The position numbers were made by a program, and so were the translations under genes. Shown here in pieces: positions 42,031 to 50,940 of a stretch of 64,000 bases of DNA. The notes beneath the pieces were generated by a model. It did not search any database, had not been told where the DNA came from, and saw only the letters and a program-made list of their open reading frames with translations. The first letter of the stretch is position 1. Every line of letters starts with the position of its first letter. Source of the stretch: an uncultured Oxalobacteraceae bacterium (GTDB lineage: Bacteria > Pseudomonadota > Gammaproteobacteria > Burkholderiales > Burkholderiaceae_D). Location of the stretch: contig CAIOYD010000041.1 of the NCBI GenBank assembly GCA_903862415.1, positions 173,739 to 237,738 on the forward strand. Direction: 5' to 3'.

Positions 42031-43530
42031 TCAGAAATCAAAGCTGATACCCTGAGCCAGAGGCAATGAATGGCTGTAGTTGATGGTGTTGGTGGAACGG
42101 CGCATATAACCCTTCCAGGCATCTGAGCCAGACTCACGTCCGCCACCGGTATCTTTTTCACCGCCAAAGGCGCCGCCGATTTCAGCACCGGAAGGACCGA
42201 TGTTGACGTTGGCAATGCCGCAATCACTACCACTGTCACACATGAATTTTTCAGCTTCACGCATGTCGGTAGTAAAAATCGAGGAGGACAGACCTTGCGG
42301 GACTTCATTGTTCATGGCAATGGCCTGCTCTAAATCAGCGTAGCGGACAATGTAGAGTATCGGAGCAAAGGTTTCGTGGTGCATGCAGGCTGTCTGTGAC
42401 GGCATTTCAACCAACGCAGGATGCACATAAAAACCATCGCCTGACACCTCGACGCGTTCGCCGCCAAACACCTTGCCCTGTTGTGCCTGTGCTGTGACTA
42501 ATGCCTCGTTCATGGCGTTAAATGCCTGCGCATCAACCAATGGGCCAATCAAGGTCGATTTTTCCAATGGATTGCCTACTGGCAGACCAGCATAGATTTT
42601 TTTCAGACGCGGTACGATCGTGTCATAAATGCTGTCATGCACAAACAGGCGACGCAGAGTAGTGCAACGTTGACCGGCAGTGCCTACAGCCGAGAAAGTA
42701 ATCGCACGCAAAGCCATTTCAATATCGGCACTTGGAGCCACGATCATGGCGTTGTTGCCGCCGAGTTCCAGAATGGTCCGTGCCAGTCGTGTGGCGCAAC
42801 GCTGTGCCACATCGCGACCCATACGGGTGCTGCCAGTCGCACTGACGACGGCAACCCGACGGTCATCCACCATGGCAATACCAGCATCGCTATTGCCGAT
42901 GATCAGTTCTGCCAGGCCGACTGGGGCATCGCTGCCAAAACGGGCGACCGCTTTCATGAATAAACTATGCGTGGCAATGGCCGTGAGCGGAGTTTTTTCG
43001 GATGGTTTCCAGGTGACACCATTACCGCAAACAAATGCCAGCGCCGCATTCCAGGCCCAGACGGCGACCGGAAAGTTAAACGCGGAAATCACGCCGACCA
43101 CACCTACCGGATGCCATTGTTCCATCATGCGGTGACCAGGACGTTCTGACGCAATCGTCAAGCCATACAGCTGGCGTGAAAGTCCGACGGCAAAGTCACA
43201 GATGTCGATCATTTCCTGAACTTCGCCCAAACCTTCCTGGAGAATTTTTCCGGCTTCGAGTGTCACTAACTGCCCCAGAGCGGCTTTGTGCGTGCGCAAT
43301 TCTTCGCCGAATAACCGTATCAGTTCACCCCGGCGCGGTGCCGGGACTTCGCGCCATTGCAGATGTGCAGCGTGGGCGCGGGCAATTTTTTCGCCGACCT
43401 GCACACTGTTGTCAGCGCGCAGACTGGCTAATTTTTGTCCATCAATAGGCGAAATGCTGTGGATTTGTTCACCCGCATAGTGGGCCAAATCGACGCCCAG
43501 TTCTTGCAGAACTTCATGGATGTTTTTCAT
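42031..43530 (-). CDS. amaB: Alpha-aminoadipic semialdehyde dehydrogenase (ALDH7 type)
   Basis: 499 residues from MKNIHEVLQELGVDL; an upstream in-frame start would add ten residues. Oxidises L-aminoadipate-6-semialdehyde to L-2-aminoadipate with NAD+. Motifs: the cofactor region FNFPVAVWAWNAALAFVCGN and WKPSEKTPLTA, catalytic Glu in LELGGNNAMIV, catalytic Cys in GQRCTTLRRL, and the C-terminal EVPQGLSSSIFT and GGRESGSDAWKGYMRR. The overall pattern is that of ALDH7A1 (antiquitin). The gene before it codes for a saccharopine-dehydrogenase-like enzyme, which makes exactly this semialdehyde, so the pair fits lysine degradation. Confidence 0.9.
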   Translation of the reverse strand: MKNIHEVLQELGVDLAHYAGEQIHSISPIDGQKLASLRADNSVQVGEKIARAHAAHLQWREVPAPRRGELIRLFGEELRTHKAALGQLVTLEAGKILQEGLGEVQEMIDICDFAVGLSRQLYGLTIASERPGHRMMEQWHPVGVVGVISAFNFPVAVWAWNAALAFVCGNGVTWKPSEKTPLTAIATHSLFMKAVARFGSDAPVGLAELIIGNSDAGIAMVDDRRVAVVSATGSTRMGRDVAQRCATRLARTILELGGNNAMIVAPSADIEMALRAITFSAVGTAGQRCTTLRRLFVHDSIYDTIVPRLKKIYAGLPVGNPLEKSTLIGPLVDAQAFNAMNEALVTAQAQQGKVFGGERVEVSGDGFYVHPALVEMPSQTACMHHETFAPILYIVRYADLEQAIAMNNEVPQGLSSSIFTTDMREAEKFMCDSGSDCGIANVNIGPSGAEIGGAFGGEKDTGGGRESGSDAWKGYMRRSTNTINYSHSLPLAQGISFDF

Positions 43531-43556
43531 TACATATACCTGACTGTGTAAATGGA

Positions 43557-44648
43557 TCAAGACGCGTAGTATTGGCCAAAACGATTGGCAAGGAAATCAG
43601 CCAAAGTAGCCTGTTCCTGACGCACCAAGCCGCTTTGTGGCAATTTGCCATGGACTAACATGTCAACCATGGCGCAAATGCCGGAAGCGGTAGTGAGCTG
43701 AATAGCAGACAATAATTGACCATTCACTTTTTGGCTATAGATTTTTTTGGCATACGATTCTTGCTCCAGACGACCATCGCGCAGGCCACAAACACTGACA
43801 AATACCAGAACCACGTCTTGTTTGGTAATTGGAATGGCTGTTTCCATGACTTCTTTTAAAATGTGGCGACGATCTGGCTGACCTAATTGCAAGTCACGCA
43901 CCAACATTTTAACGATATCGCGGTGACCTGGGTAGCGTACGGTTTTGTAGTTCAGATTTTGTACCTTGCCTTGCAGGCTTTCGCACAGAGTTCCCAGACC
44001 ACCTGAGGTGTTAAATGCTTCATAGTCGATACCGTCAAGGGAGAAATGTTCCATTTCTTCCAGTGGGGAAGTTTCACGTAACTGACCGTCAACGATGGCT
44101 TCGCAGGGATTGCAATATTCATTGATCAGACCGTCGGTGCTCCAGGTCAGATTGTATTTTAAGGCGTTGTTAGGGTAGGTTGGCAGAGCGCCGACACGCA
44201 TGCTCACATCGCGCAGGGAATCAAAACCTTTGGCGACATCGTTGGCCACGATAGAAATAAATCCTGGTGCCAGACCACATTGTGGGACAAAGGCTGTTTC
44301 TGCATTTTCAGCCAGTTGTTTCACAATACGTGTGCTTTCGACGTCTTCAGTCAAATCAAAATAATGCGATTTGGCCAGTTTGGCGGCTTCAGCAATAATT
44401 GGGGTTAAAAAATACGGACAGGCAGACATCGTGACTTGATGGCCACGGATAATTTCAGTGACAGCTTGTTTGTCTGCTAAGTCAATTTGCACGCATTTGG
44501 TATTTGGGAAGCCTGCTTTGGTCACATAATCCAGACGAGCACTGTCACGGTCTGCCACGGAGATTTCGTAGTCGCCAGTGTGTGAAAGTAAGTTTAAGAT
44601 GGCATCGCCGATTTTGCCTGCACCTAACAGAATTAATTTGGTTGTCAT
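43557..44648 (-). CDS. Saccharopine dehydrogenase family protein (lysine catabolism)
   Basis: 363 residues. Rossmann start LILLGAGKIGDAIL, then SVADRDSARLDYV, the substrate region MSACPYFLTPIIAEAAK, YFDLTEDVEST and PQCGLAPGFISIVAND, all typical of the saccharopine dehydrogenase / Lys9-like group. It probably converts saccharopine to aminoadipate semialdehyde and glutamate. No separate lysine-ketoglutarate reductase gene is in the window. First gene of a two-gene unit (26-base gap to the dehydrogenase gene), divergent from an Lrp-type regulator. Confidence 0.85.
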   Translation of the reverse strand: MTTKLILLGAGKIGDAILNLLSHTGDYEISVADRDSARLDYVTKAGFPNTKCVQIDLADKQAVTEIIRGHQVTMSACPYFLTPIIAEAAKLAKSHYFDLTEDVESTRIVKQLAENAETAFVPQCGLAPGFISIVANDVAKGFDSLRDVSMRVGALPTYPNNALKYNLTWSTDGLINEYCNPCEAIVDGQLRETSPLEEMEHFSLDGIDYEAFNTSGGLGTLCESLQGKVQNLNYKTVRYPGHRDIVKMLVRDLQLGQPDRRHILKEVMETAIPITKQDVVLVFVSVCGLRDGRLEQESYAKKIYSQKVNGQLLSAIQLTTASGICAMVDMLVHGKLPQSGLVRQEQATLADFLANRFGQYYAS

Positions 44649-44769
44649 GATTGTCTCCGGAAGTTGGAATGGGTTTGCGTACTGAAATGATTGCTGTACT
44701 GCAGTTTAAAAGGCTTTCGTGTCAGATAATAGAGAGCAAATTAGTGTCATTATGATGTTATGCGCTACA

Positions 44770-44797
44770 ATATGACGATAAAATACTTTTATATGAC
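44770..44797. promoter_or_regulatory. Operator candidate between the lysine operon and its Lrp-type regulator
   Basis: Two ATATGAC repeats (44770-44776, 44791-44797) exactly 21 bases apart, two helical turns, with the inverted repeat ATAAAA-TAC-TTTTAT (44778-44792) between them. A weaker TTATGATG lies upstream at 44750-44757. Confidence 0.5.
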
Positions 44798-44813
44798 ATT
44801 TATTGGGAAATGA

Positions 44814-45281
44814 ATGAAGCCTAACCTGGATAAAATCGACAATCAGATCCTGTCGCTGTTGATGGATGATGCCCGCATGCCGGTGACGACCATAGCCAAA
44901 AAAATCGCGATGGCGCGTACCACAGTGATCGCCCGGATTGCCGCCTTGGAGCAGCGCGGTATTATTGCCGGCTATGGCGTGCGCTTAAATCAGTCGTTGT
45001 TTCAATCTGGTGTGCGTGCCTATGTTGGTATGTCGGTGGAGCCGCGCAGTGCCGCCGCACTGGTTAAATTGCTGCAGCAATGGCCGGAAGTGGAAACCCT
45101 GTGTGCGGTGAGTGGGGTGATAGATTACATGATGACGTTGCGCTGCACCAGTACAGAAAATCTGGATAAATTACTTGATCAGATCGGTGATTTGGAAGGG
45201 GTGAGGCAAACCTCGACTTCGGTGATTTTAAGTAAGCGCATTGATCGCAGTGCGCTTAATTATATGCAGGAAGCCGAGTAA
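44814..45281 (+). CDS. Lrp/AsnC-family regulator
   Basis: 155 residues. N-terminal helix-turn-helix (LDKIDNQILSLLMDDARMPV, KKIAMARTTVIARIAALEQR) and C-terminal RAM ligand domain (GVRAYVGMSVEPRSAAALV, VSGVIDYMMTLRC). It is divergent from the lysine degradation operon, so it probably controls that operon with lysine or an intermediate as ligand, as such pairs do in Pseudomonas. Ligand is inferred. Confidence 0.9.
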   Translation: MKPNLDKIDNQILSLLMDDARMPVTTIAKKIAMARTTVIARIAALEQRGIIAGYGVRLNQSLFQSGVRAYVGMSVEPRSAAALVKLLQQWPEVETLCAVSGVIDYMMTLRCTSTENLDKLLDQIGDLEGVRQTSTSVILSKRIDRSALNYMQEAE

Positions 45282-45291
45282 GTTGATCAGA

Positions 45292-47052
45292 TCAGGTTGC
45301 CTGGAATTGCAGTGCCGCCAGCTGGGCATAGATGCCTCCCTGAGCGACCAGGCTGGCATGGGTGCCGGTTTCAACAATACGGCCATGATCCATGACTAAG
45401 ATCCGGTCAGCGCGCTGTACCGTGGCCAGACGATGGGCGATGATGAGTGTGGTTCTGCCTTGCATGGCAGTTTCCAGTGCACCCTGTACCAAGCGTTCTG
45501 ATTCGGCATCGAGGGCACTGGTGGCTTCATCGAGCAGCAGCAGCGCCGGATTTTTCAGCAGGGCGCGTGCGATCGAAATGCGCTGCCGCTGACCGCCAGA
45601 CAGGCGCACACCACGTTCGCCTAAAAAGGAGTGATAGCCTTCAGGCAGTTTTTCGATGAATTCATGCGCCGCCGCCATTTTGGCAGCTTGGATGACTTCA
45701 GCATCAGTGGCATCAATGCGGCCATAGCGAATGTTTTCCATCGCATTGGCAGAAAAAATCACCGTGTCCTGCGGAACAATGCCTATGGTGTCGCGCAGAT
45801 CGTGTAATGGCAGCTGACGAATGTTGACGCCATCAATGTCTATCTGTCCCTGCTGGGGATCATAAAAGCGCAGTAATAACTGGAACAGGGTAGTTTTACC
45901 GGCACCGGAAGGGCCGACGACGGCCACGGTTTCTCCGGCTGCCACAGCAATCGACAGATGAGACAAAGAGGCCGTATCCGGACGGGAAGGGTAATGAAAG
46001 CCAACATCGCTTAAGTTCAGTGTGGCACCATTGCTTGAACGTGGGGGTAACAATTGTGGCGCCAGCGGTTCGGTAATGCTGCTTTGTGCGGCTAATAATT
46101 CCATCAGTCTTTCGGTCGCACCAGAGGCACGCTGCACATCACCCATGACTTCGGATAAAGCGCCAACGGCACCGGCAACGATGGTGGCGTATAAAATAAA
46201 CTGACTTAGCTCGCCGCCGCTCATGCGTTTATCCATGACCGCGTGGGCACCCAACCAAAGGACAAAAACAATCGCCCCAAAAATGAGCAAAATGGCGATC
46301 ACAGTTAGCACCGAACGTGCACGGATGCGGCGCATGGCCGTGCTGAAAGCATTTTCTACCGACAGTTTGAAACGGGCGGCTTCATGTGGCTCCTGGGTAT
46401 AGGCCTGAACGATGGGCATGGCATTGAGAATTTCGCCGGCCAGGGCGGAGGCGTCAGCAATCCGGTCTTGCGAGTCACGTGACAGTACCCGGACCCGGCG
46501 GCCAAAAAAGACGATAGGCAAGACCACCAGCGCAAGCGCCACAATGATGATGGCAGACAGTTTTGGGCTGGTGATAAATAACATGACCAGACCGCCAAAA
46601 AATAATAGCGTGTTGCGCAGTGCCATGGAAATACTGGTGCCGACCAGGGTTTGAATCAGGGTGGTATCGGTAGTGAGGCGTGAGAGGACTTCGCCAGTCT
46701 GGGTGGTTTCAAAGAATTCCGGACTTTGTTCAATAACATGCTCATACACAGCGCTGCGGATATCGGCAGTGACACGTTCACCAAGCAGTGAAACCATGTA
46801 AAAACGTGCTGCAGTGGCGACGGCCAGAATGCAGGCAACGCCAAACAGGGCAATGAAGGCCGCATCTACATGGGTAATGCTGCCCTGTCCGCTAAAACCC
46901 AGATCGATCATCTGGCGGAAGGCGTATGGAATGGCCAGAGTGGCTGAGGCGGCCACGATCAATGCCAGACCGGCCAGATAAAACTGGTTAACGTAGGGAC
47001 GTAAAAAAGGTAATAACCCTTTTAAGGTGTTCAGGCTGCTAGGTGATTTCAT
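45292..47052 (-). CDS. ABC exporter, fused membrane-ATPase half-transporter
   Basis: 586 residues: six-helix exporter domain (about 20-310; YLAGLALIVAASATLAIPYA is helix 1) and ATPase domain (about 340-580). Walker A GPSGAGKTT, Q-loop IVPQDTVIF, signature RLSGGQRQRISIARAL, Walker B ALLLLDEATSALD, H-loop LIIAHRL. It resembles MsbA-type and general multidrug or lipid exporters and has no partner half, so it probably forms a homodimer. Substrate unknown. Stands alone, converging on the Lrp gene. Confidence 0.92.
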   Translation of the reverse strand: MKSPSSLNTLKGLLPFLRPYVNQFYLAGLALIVAASATLAIPYAFRQMIDLGFSGQGSITHVDAAFIALFGVACILAVATAARFYMVSLLGERVTADIRSAVYEHVIEQSPEFFETTQTGEVLSRLTTDTTLIQTLVGTSISMALRNTLLFFGGLVMLFITSPKLSAIIIVALALVVLPIVFFGRRVRVLSRDSQDRIADASALAGEILNAMPIVQAYTQEPHEAARFKLSVENAFSTAMRRIRARSVLTVIAILLIFGAIVFVLWLGAHAVMDKRMSGGELSQFILYATIVAGAVGALSEVMGDVQRASGATERLMELLAAQSSITEPLAPQLLPPRSSNGATLNLSDVGFHYPSRPDTASLSHLSIAVAAGETVAVVGPSGAGKTTLFQLLLRFYDPQQGQIDIDGVNIRQLPLHDLRDTIGIVPQDTVIFSANAMENIRYGRIDATDAEVIQAAKMAAAHEFIEKLPEGYHSFLGERGVRLSGGQRQRISIARALLKNPALLLLDEATSALDAESERLVQGALETAMQGRTTLIIAHRLATVQRADRILVMDHGRIVETGTHASLVAQGGIYAQLAALQFQAT

Positions 47053-47124
47053 GAGGCTTTTCTGAAAAATCGGGGGAAATGGGCAATATCGCAGTCAGAT
47101 TGTAATGTAGAAATACAAATGACG

Positions 47125-48078
47125 TCAGAGCGGCAGGTATTGCACCTGATTGCGGCCTTTTTGTTTGGCGGCATATAACGCCAGATCGGTATTTTTTAAA
47201 AACGTGGTGGCGTCCACCACCATGCCGGGCAGAAAGCTGGAAACGCCTATGCTGACGGTGAGGTGATTGGCAATGAGCGAATTTAAATGCGGCATTTTCA
47301 AATCGGCGATGGCGCTGCGGATATTTTCTGCCAGCATTTGCGCGGCCGTCGGGGTTGAGTTGGGCAATAACACGATAAATTCTTCACCGCCATAGCGTGC
47401 GACCAGATCCGAGCTGCGCTTGATGGTATTGCGCATGCAATTGGCCACCGCAATAATAGCCGCATCGCCTGCCGGATGGCCGTAGTGGTCATTGTAATTT
47501 TTGAAAAAATCAATATCAAGCATCAGCAATGATAACGTGGATTTTTGCCGCTGTGCCTGATTCATTTCCAGCTTGTAATGAGAATCAAAAAAACGCCGGT
47601 TATAAACCCCGGTCAGCGGATCGGTGGTGGCGTCTTTTTTGTGGGTTTCCGAGTGATCACGCAGCATTTTTTCGCGCTTGATCGCCGTGGTGGAATCGGT
47701 CACCTGAATTAAACAATTGAATTCACCGGCACTGTCTTTGATCGGATTTAAAATCACCGATTGTGAGATGCGTTCGCCGGTGCCATTCAGGTTATACAAA
47801 GGCAGCGGAAATTTATGCAGCGCATTCGACAACACCACCGGTAGTTTAGTGGTGATGGTGCGTTTGATAGCGGCGATAAACGGGGCGGGCAGGGGTTCGG
47901 TAAAAATTTCCGTGAGCGGATGATTGATGGCGGTCGCCCGGCTCACGCCACTGTGCCTTGCTATCCATTCATTCCAGAGTAGCACATTGCCGCTGCCATC
48001 GACCAGGATGACGCCGATGTTGAGAGCATCAAATAATTGTGCCCAATCAAACTGAGGTGGCACGAGCTCGGAAGTCAT
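47125..48078 (-). CDS. PAS-GGDEF diguanylate cyclase
   Basis: 317 residues: PAS domain (about 12-130; NIGVILVDGSGNVLLWNEWI) and GGDEF domain (about 152-317). The active site is complete: DPLTGVYNRRFFD, LDIDFFKNYNDHYGH with metal Asp, RYGGEEF as A-site, and the inhibitory I-site RSSD five residues before it. It should make c-di-GMP and be product-inhibited. It overlaps the CheC-like gene by four bases, third in a unit with the response regulator. Confidence 0.93.
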   Translation of the reverse strand: MTSELVPPQFDWAQLFDALNIGVILVDGSGNVLLWNEWIARHSGVSRATAINHPLTEIFTEPLPAPFIAAIKRTITTKLPVVLSNALHKFPLPLYNLNGTGERISQSVILNPIKDSAGEFNCLIQVTDSTTAIKREKMLRDHSETHKKDATTDPLTGVYNRRFFDSHYKLEMNQAQRQKSTLSLLMLDIDFFKNYNDHYGHPAGDAAIIAVANCMRNTIKRSSDLVARYGGEEFIVLLPNSTPTAAQMLAENIRSAIADLKMPHLNSLIANHLTVSIGVSSFLPGMVVDATTFLKNTDLALYAAKQKGRNQVQYLPL

Positions 48079-48686
48079 ATTTTTTGCAGGAATAAATCCA
48101 GCTGTTTGCGAAGATTAACCAGCGAGGAGGAACTGAATAAAAAAATCAGCCGGCCATTAACCTGGCGGCGTTCAATTTCCAGATCAATATGCAGCACCAA
48201 TATGAAATTCTGATCTTCGAGTTCGGTAATGTTTTTGACGATTTCATCGGCACTGAAAATGGAATAATTCGGCAGTGAACTTTCGAGCTGGATTTCCAGC
48301 ATATCGGCCATGGCTGAGAGGCAGGCATTTAAAATAATATTGCCCAACTCGCACATCGCTTCCTGCTCAAATTCAGCCAGTTCTTCAATGCTGATTTGCG
48401 ATCCCATCATGTCGCGCATGATTTCCAGTGCACTTTCTTCCGTGAACAGGAGAGAGGCCTCGGCATCAAAAGTCCCGCTGAATTGCTGTTTTACCACGCC
48501 AAACTGGGTTTGTTCCAAAGATAGCGTCTGGGTGCTCAAGTCTTTGCTTTTACGGATTTCTACCGAAGGGACTGACAGTTTGACTTCTTCTGAGACAATT
48601 TCACTTAACGAAGCAGCAGCACGGCCGGCACCGATATTGAAGACTTCGGAGAGTGCATCGAGGTGCAAGTCGGTCAGGTTATTCAC
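48075..48686 (-). CDS. CheC-like phosphatase
   Basis: 203 residues with a GTG start that overlaps the stop of the response regulator gene (GTGAATAA). CheC enzymes dephosphorylate CheY-type proteins. Both active-site motifs (Glu-x-x-Asn) are present: DALSEVFNIGAGRAAASLS near the N-terminus and EAMCELGNIILNACLSAM in the middle. Pairing with a receiver-only regulator and a cyclase suggests that it resets this regulator and thus tunes the cyclase output. Confidence 0.87.
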   Translation of the reverse strand: MNNLTDLHLDALSEVFNIGAGRAAASLSEIVSEEVKLSVPSVEIRKSKDLSTQTLSLEQTQFGVVKQQFSGTFDAEASLLFTEESALEIMRDMMGSQISIEELAEFEQEAMCELGNIILNACLSAMADMLEIQLESSLPNYSIFSADEIVKNITELEDQNFILVLHIDLEIERRQVNGRLIFLFSSSSLVNLRKQLDLFLQKI

Positions 48687-49068
48687 CTTGAGCCTTAAAG
48701 AAGGCAATCGCAATGCCGACTGATTTTTCAGTCACCGGTTTGGCGACAAAGTGTGCCCCCAGATCAGCAGCGCGGGTGCGCAGGCTTTCCTGAATATTGG
48801 CGGAAAAAATCGCAATCCGCATATGTGGATTATCGACCAAAATTTGTTCGGCGGCATCAGTGCCTAGCATGCCCGGCATATTGATATCCATGGTGCAAAA
48901 ATCAAAGCGTTGCTCTTTGATTAATTCTATCGCAGCATTGCCGGAAGTGGCTTCAGTGATAATCCAGTCGGGATGTTTATCCAGCACGAAGGCGCGGATC
49001 ATCATACGTGAAACACGACTGTCATCAACAATGAGCAATGAAGTAGAACCGTTGGTTTCGGTCGACAT
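48679..49068 (-). CDS. CheY-like response regulator (receiver only)
   Basis: 129 residues from MSTETNGSTSLLIVDD; an upstream hydrophobic extension in frame is unlikely to be coding. One receiver domain: acidic pair in IVDDSRVSRMMIR, phospho-acceptor Asp61 (TMDINMPGM), conserved Ser in IAIFSANI and Lys in HFVAKPVTEKS. No output domain, so it acts through a partner. First of the three-gene unit with CheC and the cyclase. Confidence 0.92.
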   Translation of the reverse strand: MSTETNGSTSLLIVDDSRVSRMMIRAFVLDKHPDWIITEATSGNAAIELIKEQRFDFCTMDINMPGMLGTDAAEQILVDNPHMRIAIFSANIQESLRTRAADLGAHFVAKPVTEKSVGIAIAFFKAQGE

Positions 49069-49213
49069 AAAATACCTGAATGAAATGTATAAATAGTAAC
49101 GAAAAAATAGCGAGCACAAAACTCTAGCTGAAGTATTGTCTATTTGCAGCTATTTTTCTAGGGTTATTTGTCTTGCTGAATCAGTAAACCGGATCAAAAC
49201 AGGTTAATTTTTG

Positions 49214-50791
49214 TCAGATTTTGCTTTTGCGCCAAAATGTTGTCCGGCTAATACCTAAGTCTGCCGCGGCCCTGGTTTTATTACCATTAAACTTTTGCAA
49301 TGTTTTTTCCATTAAGTCGGCGTCCAGCAGCGGACTGATTGCGGCGGATGCCGTTGCCGGTTGTTGTGAACAGACAGATTCCGGCATGGCCTGCATGAGC
49401 AGGCGCGGCGTGAGTGCCTGTAAAGGTTGGGCCAGTAAATACAGAGCTAAGCGTTCACAGACATTGCGTAATTCGCGCACATTGCCTGGCCAGGTGTAAT
49501 GTTCAAGCACTTCTTTGCAGGCCAATAGTTCGGCATGTAAATTGGCGTGTGGCTGGATGCCCAGTCCGGCAAGGGAGTTTTTTAAACACCATTCGGTAAG
49601 CAGTAAAATATCCTGCTGGCGTTCACGTAAGGCTGGCAAGCGCAATTCAAGTACGGCCAGGCGATAATATAAATCGGCGCGAAATTGACCCAGCCGGATT
49701 TTTTCTGGTAAATGACAATGGGTCGCACTGACGATGCGCACATCCACCGGGATCGGCCGCGTGGCACCGACACGCACAACCTGACGTTCTTCGAGTACCC
49801 GCAATAAACGGGTTTGTAGTGGGAAAGGCATTTCACCGATTTCATCCAGAAACAGTGTGCCTTTATGCGCCGTTTCAATTAGTCCGGCATGTCCTCCACG
49901 CCGTGCACCGGTGAAGGCACTGTCCTGATAGCCAAATAACTCTGCTTCGAGTAGCGATTCGGCAATCGCACCGCAATTGACAGCCACAAACGGGGCCCGT
50001 GCGCGATTACTGGATTGGTGGATAGCCTGTGCCGCGAGTTCCTTGCCGCTGCCGGTTTCACCCTGTATCAGTACACTGGCACCGGAGCGGGCAAAGAGTT
50101 GAATATTTTCCCTGACCTGTCGCATTAACGCGGATTCGCCGCGCAGCGCTTCAACCCCATGACGGGCTCGTAAGGTATCGCGATTTGCCAGAGTTGGTCC
50201 GGCTTCGAGACGAGAAAATTTGGCGATTTCCAGTGCGTCGTGAAAAGCTTGATGTATCGAATTGGATGAGTATAAAAAAATACTTGCCAGACCGGCTTCA
50301 TCGGCCAAATCCGACACCAGACCGGCACCGATAATGGCTTTAATTCCCCGTGCCTTGAGTTCGCTGATCTGAGCACGCGCATCTTCTTCGGTCGTATAGG
50401 TGCGTTGTTCGATCTGAAAATCAAAGGTGGATTTAAACTCGGTCAGCTCAGGCATGGTTTGCTGGTAGCTGATGATGCCGATATGGGGAGTAATTTTGCG
50501 TGCCCGTGCCAGCGCCTGCATCACATCAAAACCACTGGCTTTGGCAATGATGACGGGCACCGGCAGGCGGCTTTTCAGATAGGCGGCATTCGAACCGGCG
50601 GCGATAATGGCATCGCAGCGTTCAGTCAGCATGCGTTCGCGCAACACTTTCACTGCATCTTCAAAACCCAGGTGTATCGGTTCAATGTGCGCAACATCAG
50701 CATAGTCGAGCATGATGTCTCGAAAAAGATCGAACAGACGTGAAATCGACACTGTCCAGATAACGGGTTTATCTGTTTGCTGTGGATGCAT
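49214..50791 (-). CDS. PrpR-type sigma-54-dependent transcriptional activator
   Basis: 525 residues: N-terminal PrpR_N sensor domain (about 10-195; VIWTVSISRLFDLF, IISYQQTMPELTEF), central AAA+ domain (Walker A GETGSGKELAAQAIH, LFGYQDSAFTGARRGG, Walker B GTLFLDEIGEMP, sensor region TWPGNVRELRN) and a Fis-type helix-turn-helix end (NKTRAAADLGISRTTFWRK). PrpR regulates propionate (methylcitrate) genes, but none are nearby, so its target may differ. The loop motif normally GAFTGA reads SAFTGA here. Four GTTGCA-type half-sites lie directly upstream. Confidence 0.88.
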   Translation of the reverse strand: MHPQQTDKPVIWTVSISRLFDLFRDIMLDYADVAHIEPIHLGFEDAVKVLRERMLTERCDAIIAAGSNAAYLKSRLPVPVIIAKASGFDVMQALARARKITPHIGIISYQQTMPELTEFKSTFDFQIEQRTYTTEEDARAQISELKARGIKAIIGAGLVSDLADEAGLASIFLYSSNSIHQAFHDALEIAKFSRLEAGPTLANRDTLRARHGVEALRGESALMRQVRENIQLFARSGASVLIQGETGSGKELAAQAIHQSSNRARAPFVAVNCGAIAESLLEAELFGYQDSAFTGARRGGHAGLIETAHKGTLFLDEIGEMPFPLQTRLLRVLEERQVVRVGATRPIPVDVRIVSATHCHLPEKIRLGQFRADLYYRLAVLELRLPALRERQQDILLLTEWCLKNSLAGLGIQPHANLHAELLACKEVLEHYTWPGNVRELRNVCERLALYLLAQPLQALTPRLLMQAMPESVCSQQPATASAAISPLLDADLMEKTLQKFNGNKTRAAADLGISRTTFWRKSKI

Positions 50792-50807
50792 GATGAAGTA
50801 GAGGGCT

Positions 50808-50874
50808 GTTGCAGGAATGTTTCAGTGTGTTGCAGTGAACGAAATTATGCAACATTTTTATCGATATCGTTGCA
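50808..50874. promoter_or_regulatory. Array of four GTTGCA half-sites upstream of the PrpR-type gene
   Basis: GTTGCA at 50808-50813 and 50829-50834, the reverse TGCAAC at 50848-50853, and GTTGCA at 50869-50874. Distances between starts are 21, 19 and 21 bases, close to two helical turns each. This looks like an operator set for a multimeric activator, probably for autoregulation. Confidence 0.55.
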
Positions 50875-50893
50875 CTTTGATTGTTTCTGATCG

Positions 50894-50921
50894 AAAAAAA
50901 ACCGGCCATGATGCCGGTTTT
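50894..50921 (-). terminator. Terminator after the amino-acid binding protein gene
   Basis: AAAACCGGC (50898-50906) and GCCGGTTTT (50913-50921) form a perfect stem with a 6-base loop; on the minus strand a run of T follows. Confidence 0.9.
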
Positions 50922-50940
50922 GAAAGCGGATAGAAAGGCC

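Noticed and set aside
49155..49206. AACC...GGTT inverted repeat after the PrpR-type gene as a terminator
   Set aside because: Arms are too short and the T-run is not in the right place.
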